Part shown: positions 35,269 to 43,164 of the stretch, one piece after another
Position numbering within the stretch: the stretch's first letter is position 1
Layout: each line of letters begins with the position of its first letter
Source: Poriferisocius sp965200775
GTDB taxonomy: Bacteria; Actinomycetota; Acidimicrobiia; Acidimicrobiales; Bin134
NCBI GenBank assembly: GCA_965200775.1
Contig: OZ241383.1
Location: forward strand, 1,798,001 to 1,862,000
Length of the DNA stretch: 64,000 bases
Reading direction: 5' to 3'
Notes under the pieces: model-generated
The model's database searches: none
What the model saw: the letters and a program-made list of their open reading frames with translations, nothing else
Told to the model about the DNA's origin: nothing
Made by a program: the position numbers and the translations under genes

Positions 35269-36957
35269 ATGACCCTCGCGGCGTGGAACGAGGCTGCGGC
35301 GAAGCTCACCGCGCCGGGAGCGCCCTTCGCCTGGTCAACGAGTGAGGTGCGCGGCGTGCCACAGCGGGTGTTCGACGCCGCCCCGGCCTCCCTGAGGGAT
35401 ATGTTCGCCGCCACCGAGGGCTTTGGCCCGGCCGACTACCTGGTCTTCGACCGTGAGCGGCTCTCCTACGCCGAGGTACACCGCCAAGTCCGGGCGCTGG
35501 CCGCATGGATGGCCCAAAACGGCGTGGGCCAGGGGCATCGGGTGGCCGTCTCGATGCGCAACTACCCCGAATGGGTTATCGCCTACTGGGCAACCGTGTC
35601 GATGGGTGCGGTGGTGGTGGGTATGAACGCCTGGTGGACACCAGCGGAGATGGCCTACGGCTTGGACGACAGCACGCCGTCGGTGTTGATCGTGGACGAC
35701 GAGCGGTGGCAACGCCTGGCGTCGCTCGAATCGAAGCCCGACATCGCCGTGGTTGTGACCCGTTGCGACGAGGCCCTGCCCGACGGCGTGACCCGGTGGG
35801 CGGAAACGGTCGCCGATCCCGAGCCACCGGCGCCGCCCGAAGTGGTGATCAAACCCGACGACGACCTGTGCGTGTTCTACACGTCTGGTACCACCGGGTT
35901 CCCCAAGGGGGCGGTGATGACCCACCGGGGGGCGGTTCACAACGTGATGAACATGACTTACTACTCGGCTGTGCTGGGCATGGTCGGCAACGCCGAGAGC
36001 GGGCCCCGGGATAGGCAGGACCAACCGGCCGGGTTGGTGTGTGTGCCCCTGTTCCACGTGACCGGGTGTAACTGCTACCTGCACCCCACCACTTTTGTGG
36101 GGGGGAAGCTGGTGCTCATGTACCGGTGGGACCCCACCGAGGCCCTGCGCCTCATCGACGCCGAACGGCCCAACACCATCGCCGCGGTGCCGTCGATGTC
36201 CCGGGAGATCGTGCTGCATCCCGAGTTCGACCGTTACGACACCTCCAGCCTTCGGTCGCTTGGAGGTGGCGGCTCACCGCTGCACCCCGACCTGGTGGGC
36301 AAGATCGCCGAGAGGATTCCCAGCGGCGCGCCCGGTACCGGCTACGGGCTGACAGAGACCAGCGGTGTGGTGACCATGAACATTGGTTCGATTTACCTGG
36401 ACAAACCCACCACGGTGGGCCAGCCGCTGCCCACCGTCGAGGCCAAGGTGATCGACGACGCCGGAAACGAACTCGCCGCAGGCCAACCGGGTGAGCTGCT
36501 GGTGCGGTCGCCCATTGTCATCCGGGGCTACCTCAACAAGCCGGAGGCCACCGCCGAGGCCATAGACAACGAGGGCTGGCTCCGCACCGGCGACATCGTG
36601 GTCATCGACCAGGATGGGTTCATCGCCATAGTGGACCGGGCCAAGGACCTGGTGATCCGGGGTGGCGAGAACATCTCTTGCGCCGAGGTGGAGAACGCCA
36701 TCTACGAGCACGACGCTGTGGCGGAGACCGTCGTGTTCGCGGTGCCCGACGAGCGATTGGGCGAGGTGCCGGGCGCGGCCGTGGTGCTGCGCCCCGGCAG
36801 GGACCTGGACGCCGACGCCCTGCTGGCCCACCTCAACGGGCGGCTGGCCCCCCACAAGACCCCGGCTCACATCTGGTTCCTCGACGACCCCCTCCCCCGC
36901 AACGCCTCCGGCAAGTTCCTCAAACGCCAAGTCCGCACCCAACTCGTGCCTGCATGA
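35269..36957 (+). CDS. Acyl-CoA synthetase (class I adenylate-forming)
   Basis: 562-residue AMP-binding enzyme. P-loop YTSGTTGFPKG (about 204-214), A5 block GYGLTETSG, A7 WLRTGDIV, A8 VDRAKDLVIRGGENIS, and the catalytic Lys in NASGKFLKRQ at the C-terminus. Activates a carboxylic acid to its CoA thioester for the neighbouring beta-oxidation genes. ATG preceded by AGGAGAGG (about 12 bases upstream). It may be co-transcribed with the beta-lactamase-fold lipoprotein gene 54 bases upstream. Confidence 0.9.
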   Translation: MTLAAWNEAAAKLTAPGAPFAWSTSEVRGVPQRVFDAAPASLRDMFAATEGFGPADYLVFDRERLSYAEVHRQVRALAAWMAQNGVGQGHRVAVSMRNYPEWVIAYWATVSMGAVVVGMNAWWTPAEMAYGLDDSTPSVLIVDDERWQRLASLESKPDIAVVVTRCDEALPDGVTRWAETVADPEPPAPPEVVIKPDDDLCVFYTSGTTGFPKGAVMTHRGAVHNVMNMTYYSAVLGMVGNAESGPRDRQDQPAGLVCVPLFHVTGCNCYLHPTTFVGGKLVLMYRWDPTEALRLIDAERPNTIAAVPSMSREIVLHPEFDRYDTSSLRSLGGGGSPLHPDLVGKIAERIPSGAPGTGYGLTETSGVVTMNIGSIYLDKPTTVGQPLPTVEAKVIDDAGNELAAGQPGELLVRSPIVIRGYLNKPEATAEAIDNEGWLRTGDIVVIDQDGFIAIVDRAKDLVIRGGENISCAEVENAIYEHDAVAETVVFAVPDERLGEVPGAAVVLRPGRDLDADALLAHLNGRLAPHKTPAHIWFLDDPLPRNASGKFLKRQVRTQLVPA

Positions 36958-37050
36958 CCACTCCCCCTGGTGTAACTGGGCTTGAGTTAGTAGTTCTTGG
37001 CTTCCTGCCCGATTCCAATGCTGGTTGAACCCAAGGAGGTTGGTGTTGGG

Positions 37051-37371
37051 TCAGATCGAGCCGATGTTGGGAAGGGCGATGCGCTCGTCGTCGAAGACAG
37101 CAACGAGTTCCAACCTCCCACCCATGGCTTCGACAACGCTGCGCCAAGTGGACAACAAGTTGTCCCCGGCTGACTCCATAGCGGAAACCGATGCCTGCGC
37201 TCGCTCGAGCCGCTCAGCGATCTCAACCTGTGTCAGGTGGCGATGCTTGCGAAGCTCAGCCAGGTTGAAGGCGACGGCGTCGGCACGAGCCTCAGCCTTG
37301 ATCGCATCAATACGAGCCCGCCTCTCGGGGCTGATCTCGCCAACGATGTCGGCAAACTTGCGGTGCTTCAT
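37051..37371 (-). CDS. HigA/XRE-type antitoxin
   Basis: 106 residues. A helix-turn-helix of the Xre/Cro family, LAELRKHRHLTQVEIAERLERAQASVSAMES (about 38-68), with N- and C-terminal extensions (GGRLELVAVFDDERIALP) typical of the antitoxins paired with Gp49/HigB-like toxins. Binds the toxin and represses the operon. It lies downstream of the toxin gene (the reversed HigBA order) with its own promoter in the 89-base gap. ATG start with GGGAGAAACC upstream. Confidence 0.85.
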   Translation of the reverse strand: MKHRKFADIVGEISPERRARIDAIKAEARADAVAFNLAELRKHRHLTQVEIAERLERAQASVSAMESAGDNLLSTWRSVVEAMGGRLELVAVFDDERIALPNIGSI

Positions 37372-37400
37372 GGTGGTGGTTTCTCCCTTGGTCTCTTCTC

Positions 37401-37430
37401 CATAAACTCGCTATTTTGACTTTTGTCAAA
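37401..37430 (-). promoter_or_regulatory. Internal antitoxin promoter with palindromic operator
   Basis: On the minus strand TTGACA (37424-37429), a 17-base spacer, then TTTATG (37401-37406). The -35 is embedded in the palindrome TTTGAC-TTTT-GTCAAA (37415-37430). The arrangement would let the antitoxin be made in excess of the toxin and be autoregulated. Confidence 0.6.
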
Positions 37431-37460
37431 TACTGCTCAGGCTTGTTACCTGCTGTTTTT

Positions 37461-37832
37461 TCACTCTGTGTCATGGATAAGACCCTCTGATACCAGTTCA
37501 GTCAGGTACTCTTCGTACAGTCTCTCGGCTTCTGGGACTGTCTTGTCATACCAAGCCTCCCACTGGCCACTCTTGTTGCCACCGACGAGCAGGATGGCCT
37601 CTCGCCGGGGGTCAAACAGGAACAGCACCCGGATATGCTTGGCCACACCTCGGGGGCGAAGCTCCTTCATATTGTGATACTTGGAACCCTTGACCCTGTC
37701 GGCATAGGGCCGAGACAGCTCCGGGCCGTGCTGCTGCAACATCTCCACCACGGCGATCACCTCATCTTGCTCGGATTCGGCCAGTTGGCCGTACCAGTCG
37801 GCGAATTCGTCAGTGCCGTTGACGCTCCACAT
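37461..37832 (-). CDS. HigB/Gp49-like (RelE superfamily) toxin
   Basis: 123 residues of the phage-derived Gp49/HigB-like toxin group: WSVNGTDEFADWYGQLAESEQDEVIAVVEMLQQHGPELSRPYADRVKGSKYHNMKELRP, then HIRVLFLFDPRREAILLVGGNKSGQW. Predicted ribosome-dependent mRNA endonuclease. The ATG at 37832 is preferred over an in-frame upstream start since it fits the family start and follows a -10-like TATACT (37842-37847). The antitoxin gene follows 89 bases downstream. Confidence 0.85.
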   Translation of the reverse strand: MWSVNGTDEFADWYGQLAESEQDEVIAVVEMLQQHGPELSRPYADRVKGSKYHNMKELRPRGVAKHIRVLFLFDPRREAILLVGGNKSGQWEAWYDKTVPEAERLYEEYLTELVSEGLIHDTE

Positions 37833-37972
37833 GACATCGCCAGTATAGATTAGACCCAATATAGAGCCCAATCAATATCAGGATGCCTTTCCGGACAAAC
37901 CGTCGCCGGCCACAAACACTGAGGTGGTGGGAAGATGAGGGGGCGGGGCTCGCTGGGTAGCATCGGCACCGT

Positions 37973-39181
37973 ATGAGCACCGCCACCGCCGACCGCTACA
38001 CCATCATCTCCTCCGACTGCCACGCCGGGGCCAACCACGCCACCTACAGGGAATACCTGGAGTCGAGCTGGCACGACGAGTTCGACGCCTGGCGGGGGAA
38101 GTACCGCAACCCGTTCCGCGACCTCCAGGACGACGGCCGATCCCGCAACTGGGACAACGACCGCCGCATCTCCGAGCAGCACACCGACGGGGTGGTGGCC
38201 GAGATCACCTTCCCCAACACCGTGCCCCCGTTCTTCCCCACCGGCACGCTCATCGCTCCCCAGCCGTCCGAAAGGGACTTCCCCCGCCGCCTGGCCGGCA
38301 TTCGGGCCCACAACCGCTGGCTAGCCGACTTCTGCGCCGAATACCCCGAACGCCGGGCCGGCATCGGTCAGATCTTCCTGAACGACATCGACGAAGCGGT
38401 GGCCGACGTGGCCTGGATCGCCGAACACGACCTCCGGGGAGGGGCGCTGATCCCCAGCATCGCCCCCAACTCCGACCTGCTGCCGCTGTTCCACCCCCGC
38501 TACGACCCGGTGTGGGCGGCGTGCGAGGAGCACGACGTGGTGCTCACCCTCCACTCCGGGGGCACCGGGATGCCTGACTTCGGCGATTCCCCCGCTGCCG
38601 GGCCGATGTTCGTGATCGAGACCCCGTTCTTCTCCAACCGGTCGATGTGGCACCTCATCATGGGCGGGGTCTTCGAGCGATTCCCCGGCCTCAAGGCGGT
38701 GTTCACCGAGCAGGGCTTCGGTTGGGTACCCGACATCCTTCGCCGCCTCGACGGGCTACACGCCCAGATGTCCAAGACCGGCCGCACCGGCGAGCTGGGC
38801 TTTTCCGCTGACGCTGTGCTGCCCGAGAAGCCCAGCTTCTACTTCGAGCGCAACATCTGGATCGGGATCAGCTTCCCCGGCCCCAACGAGATGAGCCAGC
38901 TCGACAGGGTGGGCGATCACAAGGTGATGTGGGGCTCCGACTACCCTCACGTCGAAGGCACCTACCCCTACAGCAGGGAGGGCATCCGTTATGCCCTCCA
39001 CAACCGGAGGGAGGAGTCGATGCGCCGCATCCTGGCCGGCAACGCCGCCGAGGTTTACGGCTTCGACCTCGACGCCCTCGCTCCCCTCGCCGCCGAGCAT
39101 GGCCCGACGGTGGCCGAGATCGCCGAACCCCTGCCCGAGGTCCCCGCCGACGCCACCTCCCCGGCCTTCTGGGGCAAGTAG
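37973..39181 (+). CDS. Amidohydrolase-2 family metal-dependent hydrolase
   Basis: 402 residues, a paralogue of the amidohydrolase at 18320. SSDCHAGANHATYREYL (D-x-H start), VLTLHSGG (mid-barrel His), GVFERFPGLKAVFTEQGFGWVPDIL, and MWGSDYPHVEGTYPYS (catalytic Asp). Likely part of xenobiotic or aromatic acid breakdown. It belongs to the core-type genome by composition and sits between the HigBA pair and the small cassette that follows. Confidence 0.85.
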   Translation: MSTATADRYTIISSDCHAGANHATYREYLESSWHDEFDAWRGKYRNPFRDLQDDGRSRNWDNDRRISEQHTDGVVAEITFPNTVPPFFPTGTLIAPQPSERDFPRRLAGIRAHNRWLADFCAEYPERRAGIGQIFLNDIDEAVADVAWIAEHDLRGGALIPSIAPNSDLLPLFHPRYDPVWAACEEHDVVLTLHSGGTGMPDFGDSPAAGPMFVIETPFFSNRSMWHLIMGGVFERFPGLKAVFTEQGFGWVPDILRRLDGLHAQMSKTGRTGELGFSADAVLPEKPSFYFERNIWIGISFPGPNEMSQLDRVGDHKVMWGSDYPHVEGTYPYSREGIRYALHNRREESMRRILAGNAAEVYGFDLDALAPLAAEHGPTVAEIAEPLPEVPADATSPAFWGK

Positions 39182-39225
39182 CTTTCCGTCTGTCTTGTCG
39201 GCGGACATTTGCCACCGGTGCCCTG

Positions 39226-39231
39226 TACAGT
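39226..39231 (+). promoter_or_regulatory. -10 element of the small cassette
   Basis: TACAGT seven bases before the ATG at 39239; the position suggests a leaderless transcript. No convincing -35. Confidence 0.45.
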
Positions 39232-39238
39232 GAAGGCC

Positions 39239-39418
39239 ATGGCGAAGCAGCCCCACTTCATCCCCATCGAGGAACTGGAGGCCATGACCCCGGATGGTCG
39301 TGCAGCGGTATTCCGTGAGCGAACGGTCAAAGACCTCAACGATCTGCCACAGGGTTTCCGTGACCGCATAATTGAGAACGCCCAACGCCGGGAAGAGCAG
39401 CGCCAACAACACGGATGA
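39239..39418 (+). CDS. Small charged protein, candidate antitoxin of an unassigned pair
   Basis: 59 residues, MAKQPHFIPIEELEAMTPDGRAAVFRERT..., acidic in the middle and Arg/Gln/Glu-rich at the end (ENAQRREEQRQQHG). I recognise no family. It is small, highly charged, starts with a leaderless-type promoter, and its stop overlaps the next start (ATGA), the common layout of an antitoxin gene upstream of its toxin. This is inference from layout alone. Confidence 0.55.
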   Translation: MAKQPHFIPIEELEAMTPDGRAAVFRERTVKDLNDLPQGFRDRIIENAQRREEQRQQHG

Positions 39419-39711
39419 GCCGGCGCAGGTTCGTAGTCCTCCCGGGTTTTTTCGACCGCTTGGATCAGCTCCTACCTGGTGAGCGCACATCTTCTGGGGT
39501 TCCCTCCAGGACCGACTTCATCGTTTACGACCTCAGCCCAATGCTCGATGCCCTCGCAGAGGACTACGAGCGCGAAACACTTGAGCTACCGGGGACCAGC
39601 GAACGTGTCGTTGTGAAGCACGGCATTACAGTCGCCTACATAGCGATAACGGTGAAACTTGCCTCTGATGGCACCATCGAGGTGGTTTCCGTCGAGCTGG
39701 ATATGAGCTGA
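39415..39711 (+). CDS. Hypothetical protein, candidate ParE/RelE-fold toxin of an unassigned pair
   Basis: 98 residues. The opening RRRFVVLPGFFDRLDQLLPGE and the closing strands VVVKHGITVAYIAITVKLASDGTIEVVSVELDM look like the alpha-helix-pair plus C-terminal beta-sheet layout of RelE/ParE toxins, but no family signature is certain. It overlaps the preceding 59-residue gene by 4 bases, and the cassette lies two genes from the HigBA pair and just left of the AbiE-bearing transposon. Function unproven. Confidence 0.55.
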   Translation: MSRRRFVVLPGFFDRLDQLLPGERTSSGVPSRTDFIVYDLSPMLDALAEDYERETLELPGTSERVVVKHGITVAYIAITVKLASDGTIEVVSVELDMS

Positions 39712-39729
39712 GGAAAGGCCAGGAAAATC

Positions 39730-40578
39730 ATGGTTCAGGACATTCGAGAAGTTGGCTCCGACGAGCATTGGGAGGCGTTTGAGGAGCTCTGGACCGGGCT
39801 GATGTCGTACCGGTACCTGAACAAGACCACCCCGTCGCTGGACACGGGGTTTGCCGAAGGCGAGCTGGAGTCGATGCCCCTGCGTCACGACATGCGCAAC
39901 GCTCACGGGGGGATCATGGCCGCACCGCTGGCCATCGGCTGCCCCGAGCCGAGCTGGAACGACGACGAAGTGGTGCCTGCACCGGTGGTGGCCTCAACCC
40001 AGGTTCTGGACGACGCCCGGGGGGTGGAGCGGATCGAGGTGATCCGCGAGGTGATCAACTTCGGACGCCAGATGGGGTTCACCCGCTCCAGGGTGGTCGA
40101 TGCCGCCGATCAGAATCGGGTGATCGCCATCTCAGCGGGAATGGGCGTGAGCCTGGGTAACGTTCCCGACGGCTACGAGGCGGTGGACAACCCGCCTATC
40201 CCGGTGGAGGACTCCCCCGACATGCCCCGGCTGCACGAGGTGTTCGGGGCCGTGAAAGGCCCCGACGGCTGGTACCGGCTCCCGGAGCTGTCCAAGGAGT
40301 TCTCCGCTCCCCACGCTGCACTGCACATCGGCCCCATTCACATCGTGTTCGACATCACCGCTCACGAACTGGCCGCCAAACAGGCCGGCACCGACCGCAT
40401 CCAGGTGGAGAACTGGTTTGTAATGTTCGTGAAGCCCGGCCTCGTCGGCCCGTTCCGGTGCGAGGGCGAGGCGATCACCGGGCGCAGCGGGCGCATCAAC
40501 GTGAACCTCACCCTGTTCGACGAGGGCCGCCAAGACCGCACCATCACTACCGGCTCAGCCGTCTTCCGCCCAGCCTGA
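39730..40578 (+). CDS. Hot-dog fold (thioesterase-like) protein
   Basis: 282 residues, probably a double hot-dog: the first half has MRNAHGGIMAAPLAIG and GVERIEVIREVINFGRQMGFTRSRVVDAADQNRVIAISAGMGVSLG, the second VENWFVMFVKPGLVGPFRCEGEAITGRSGRINVNLTLFDEG. Typical of PaaI/YbgC-like acyl-CoA thioesterases or dehydratases. AGGAAAA precedes the ATG. Core-type composition; it is the last host gene before the transposon. Confidence 0.65.
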   Translation: MVQDIREVGSDEHWEAFEELWTGLMSYRYLNKTTPSLDTGFAEGELESMPLRHDMRNAHGGIMAAPLAIGCPEPSWNDDEVVPAPVVASTQVLDDARGVERIEVIREVINFGRQMGFTRSRVVDAADQNRVIAISAGMGVSLGNVPDGYEAVDNPPIPVEDSPDMPRLHEVFGAVKGPDGWYRLPELSKEFSAPHAALHIGPIHIVFDITAHELAAKQAGTDRIQVENWFVMFVKPGLVGPFRCEGEAITGRSGRINVNLTLFDEGRQDRTITTGSAVFRPA

Positions 40579-40650
40579 CCCGACCCCGATTCCTCCCCAT
40601 CATGATATTGAGGTTTAGTCATATGGGCTGTTGGCCAATCATCGCGGTCC

Positions 40651-40658
40651 AACGTTTA
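40651..40658. repeat. Target-site duplication, left copy
   Basis: AACGTTTA directly before the left terminal inverted repeat; the same 8 bases follow the right terminal repeat at 43116-43123. Eight-base duplications are characteristic of the IS1595 family. Confidence 0.9.
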
Positions 40659-40762
40659 GGGGCTTATATACCTGTGTCCCCACAATATGCCATTTCCCCA
40701 GGTCAGAGCCTAGTTTAGGGGAAACTGTCACTCCCGTCCGTAATATGTGCGGTATGGATGAG
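40659..40762. repeat. Left terminal inverted repeat (104 bp)
   Basis: Begins GGGGCTTATATACCTGTGTC and ends at the third codon of the transposase (ATGGATGAG). It aligns without gaps to the reverse complement of 43012-43115; the outer 23 and inner 49 bases are well conserved, the middle 32 less so. Confidence 0.9.
40722..40746 (+). promoter_or_regulatory. Transposase promoter inside the terminal repeat
   Basis: AAACTGTCAC-N8-GTAATAT, with TAATAT (40741-40746) seven bases before the transposase ATG, implying leaderless expression. Same motif as before the HNH gene and rtcB. Confidence 0.5.
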
Positions 40763-40957
40763 AATGAGAAGAGAACGCATAAGGCCCCTGGCCGGTTTGA
40801 GCGGGCTGGCCTGTCGCTGGTTGAGCTGCTGAGGTTGTTCCCATCAGACCGGGCAGCTGAGCGGTGGTTCGAGAAGGCGCGCTGGCCCAACGGGGTGGCG
40901 TGCCCGCACTGCGGCGACAGGGACATCGCTGACAAACCAAGGAAGGCGAACAGATGA
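40754..40957 (+). pseudogene. IS1595-family transposase, N-terminal fragment
   Basis: 67 residues: GLSLVELLRLFPSDRAAERWFEKARWPNGVACPHCGD is the zinc-ribbon start typical of IS1595/ISXO2-like transposases (normally about 300 residues). Only the first Cys pair is kept; the second half of the ribbon and the whole DDE/N catalytic domain are missing. The TGA overlaps the abiEi start (ATGA), so the fragment is translated and coupled to the antitoxin gene. Confidence 0.85.
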
Positions 40958-41946
40958 AAGCTATAAGACATCCGAACTTGAGAATACCGGTCTCTACACC
41001 TCAGTTGCCGCCGGAATACAACCCGACACCACCTATAGCTCGCCGCGGGCGCAAACTGGTGAAACCAGATGAATTGAGAGATTGGTTGTGGGAGCACGAT
41101 TGCCAATTCATTGCTTCCGATGAACTGTCTGCTCTTGTTGGAACACAGGAAGAACACCTGCCGGACTTGTTGTCATCAGTAATAGAAGCGGGAGACATAG
41201 TTCAAGTGACATCTACAAGTTGGGCTCCAACTTATGCTCCACATCTTTTTCTCTATATGCCAGTTGTAGATGCCTTGATGCGCCATTTAGATTGTGCTTA
41301 CTACATTGGATGGATGTCAGCAGGAGAACTTCATGGGGCAACACATTATCGCAGTGGTCGTCTAATGGTCGCTGTGGAACGTGAACTTCCTGAATTAGAA
41401 TTTGTACCTTCCTATGCATCATCTGCTTTTTCTAGTGATTCTACGGTACGACCTGGAGATCGCTACTTGACTGCTGTGAAGGACAACATCTTTGATATCC
41501 CATGCGAGATCAAAATAGTTGGGATGTCTTTCAATCTTCGCCACCAGATGAGAGCTAAGGTTTCTAGCAAAGTAGCCACGATACTGGATTGTGTCGAAAG
41601 ATCAGATTTAGCGGGCGGCATCTTTAATCTGGCAAATATTGCCCATGCCTTTGTGGCTTTAGAAGGATTTAATCGTGAAGAGCGAAATCAACATCGAATG
41701 AATCCTAAAGAGCTAGCTGAAACTGCAATGTTATTTCCCTTAGATGTGCGCCAAAGGTGTGGCTACTTGCTGTCCTACACCAAATGGCGTACTTTCTACC
41801 CTTGGTATTCTTTGAGGCCACTTCACAAGACATTACCGCGTAAACCTGAGATAGTGGATTACGGCGATGACCCTTTCTGTGAAAAACTGAAATTGAATCG
41901 ACGGTGGAAGGTCTCGGTTAGTCAAAAACCAGAGTACGACTGGTGA
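40954..41946 (+). CDS. AbiEi-type antitoxin (type IV toxin-antitoxin system)
   Basis: 330 residues. N-terminal winged-helix region (DELRDWLWEHDCQFIASDELSALVG, LLSSVIEAGDIVQVTSTSWAPTY) followed by the AbiEi core YYIGWMSAGELHGATHYRSG and RHQMRAKVSSKVATILDCVERSDLAGG. AbiEi represses the operon and counters AbiEii, and the pair can abort phage infection. AT-rich codon use, unlike the host genes. The ATG overlaps the transposase-fragment stop by 4 bases, so expression probably runs from the transposon-end promoter. Confidence 0.85.
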   Translation: MKAIRHPNLRIPVSTPQLPPEYNPTPPIARRGRKLVKPDELRDWLWEHDCQFIASDELSALVGTQEEHLPDLLSSVIEAGDIVQVTSTSWAPTYAPHLFLYMPVVDALMRHLDCAYYIGWMSAGELHGATHYRSGRLMVAVERELPELEFVPSYASSAFSSDSTVRPGDRYLTAVKDNIFDIPCEIKIVGMSFNLRHQMRAKVSSKVATILDCVERSDLAGGIFNLANIAHAFVALEGFNREERNQHRMNPKELAETAMLFPLDVRQRCGYLLSYTKWRTFYPWYSLRPLHKTLPRKPEIVDYGDDPFCEKLKLNRRWKVSVSQKPEYDW

Positions 41947-41965
41947 AAGAAGTAGTATCAAACAT

Positions 41966-42643
41966 ATGCTCAACGAAGAGTTGATCCGAAACAGGTCATT
42001 TCAACGCCAATGGGTCAGTGAGTATCATGCTGAGCATGATCTCCTTATGAGCGAGGTGATGATTTGTCTTGGCAATGATCCTCGTCTAGAGGGATTGGTA
42101 ACAGTTAGTGGTGGTACTGCCATCCACTTTCTCCACTCCAAATCACCCGGACGCTTTTCAGAAGATGTGGACTGTATTACTCCTTCTTTAGCATCGCAAA
42201 TATTGCTAGCGAAACGATTGAGAGAAGTTCTCAAAGAGCATTGTGAGAAAACTGGTTTACAATTCACATGGAAACATAGGATATCAAAATATATCGGCTA
42301 CAGATTGCTCTACCAAGTAGGAACTAGCCCAGACATTAAGGCTGTAAAAAAGGCTGCAAAAGTTGAGACAAGCCATTCGCAACCCGCTTTGAGCGAAATG
42401 GCCGAAAAGGTAAACTTTTAACTGGATTCTGAGTATCTAAAAGGAACGACACTATTACGTGTACCGCCAGTAGCAGCGATCGCTGCTACAAAGTTACTTG
42501 CCATAGAAGGAAGGAGGAGAGGTCGAGACTTGTACGACCTTTGGTATATCCACAATAAACTTGGCGAACCAAAAGACCGTATTGTCGAAGCATTTGCAGA
42601 GCTAAACCCACGGCGATGGACTTTTGACAGTTTCAATAGATAA
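41966..42643 (+). pseudogene. AbiEii-type nucleotidyltransferase toxin with an in-frame stop
   Basis: 151 codons, then TAA at 42419-42421, then 73 more codons in the same frame to TAA at 42641-42643. The first part has the nucleotidyltransferase core (VSGGTAIHFLHSK, RFSEDVDC: G-G-T-A and S-x-D-x-D). The second has the family's C-terminal block AAIAATKLLAIEGRRRGRDLYDLWYI. With the stop the toxin would lose that block. Even the joined 224 residues are shorter than usual AbiEii (about 280-300). Either inactivated toxin, a sequencing error, or a readthrough product. Confidence 0.8.
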
Positions 42644-43011
42644 CTGAAAAAGCCACCTTCAAAAGCCAAACTATTTGAAAGATATTATTTCCACTCTTCC
42701 AGACAAAACGGGGTTTTCACAAACTCAGATGGCTGACGCCACGTTATTGGTCACTGATTTAGCAGCAGCATCGGCAGATGCTTATCCATCTCTTCGCAAG
42801 CATAAACAAAGACGTTCAAAGAAAGATTCAAAGCCTGTACTGTGCCATGGCGAAACTCGTGGAGACAATTTTTGTAAGCGTAGATTGAAAGATGCTACAT
42901 GTCTCGATCATCCGTACGCCCCTGGTGGCAAAGAAATCTCTCGAAGGCTGTCTAACCGTCATAAAAACACTAGCTAGCCTTCGCATGGAAAAAATCGGAA
43001 GCGATTTTTTC
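42644..43011. other. AT-rich right part of the element, no supported gene
   Basis: 368 bases between the AbiEii remnant and the right terminal repeat. The open frames (one of 100 codons with a TTG start, one broken frame beginning MAKLVETIFVSVD) show no recognisable family, so they are not annotated as genes. Confidence 0.5.
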
Positions 43012-43115
43012 CTCATCCATATCGCACAGATTACGGACATGAGGCACAGTTTCCCCTAAATTAGCCTTTGGCTAGGAGAAGCTGCGTATTATGGGGACAC
43101 AGGCATATAAGCCCC
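43012..43115. repeat. Right terminal inverted repeat (104 bp)
   Basis: Reverse complement matches 40659-40762 over the full length without gaps. It contains an inward-facing copy of the transposase start (ATGGATGAG on the minus strand at 43012-43020) and of the promoter motif; that frame stops after 16 codons. Confidence 0.9.
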
Positions 43116-43123
43116 AACGTTTA
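43116..43123. repeat. Target-site duplication, right copy
   Basis: AACGTTTA, identical to 40651-40658. Confidence 0.9.
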
Positions 43124-43164
43124 GGTTCAACTCCGCAGTAACGAGTTCGGCGGGTCTTGGGTAC

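Larger units (their letters stand above)
40659..43115. mobile_element. IS1595-type element carrying an AbiE toxin-antitoxin module
   Basis: 2,457 bp bounded by 104-bp imperfect terminal inverted repeats (40659-40762 and 43012-43115) and an 8-bp direct repeat AACGTTTA outside both ends. Content: an N-terminal transposase fragment, AbiEi antitoxin, AbiEii toxin (interrupted) and about 370 AT-rich bases with no supported gene. The transposase lacks its catalytic domain, so the element must be moved in trans or be immobile now. The AT-rich interior contrasts with the GC-rich host. Confidence 0.9.

Noticed and set aside
42675..42977. 100-codon frame in the right part of the transposon
   Set aside because: TTG start, no recognisable family, Ser/Lys/Arg-rich composition; overlapping frames are equally open. 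Not annotated as a gene.
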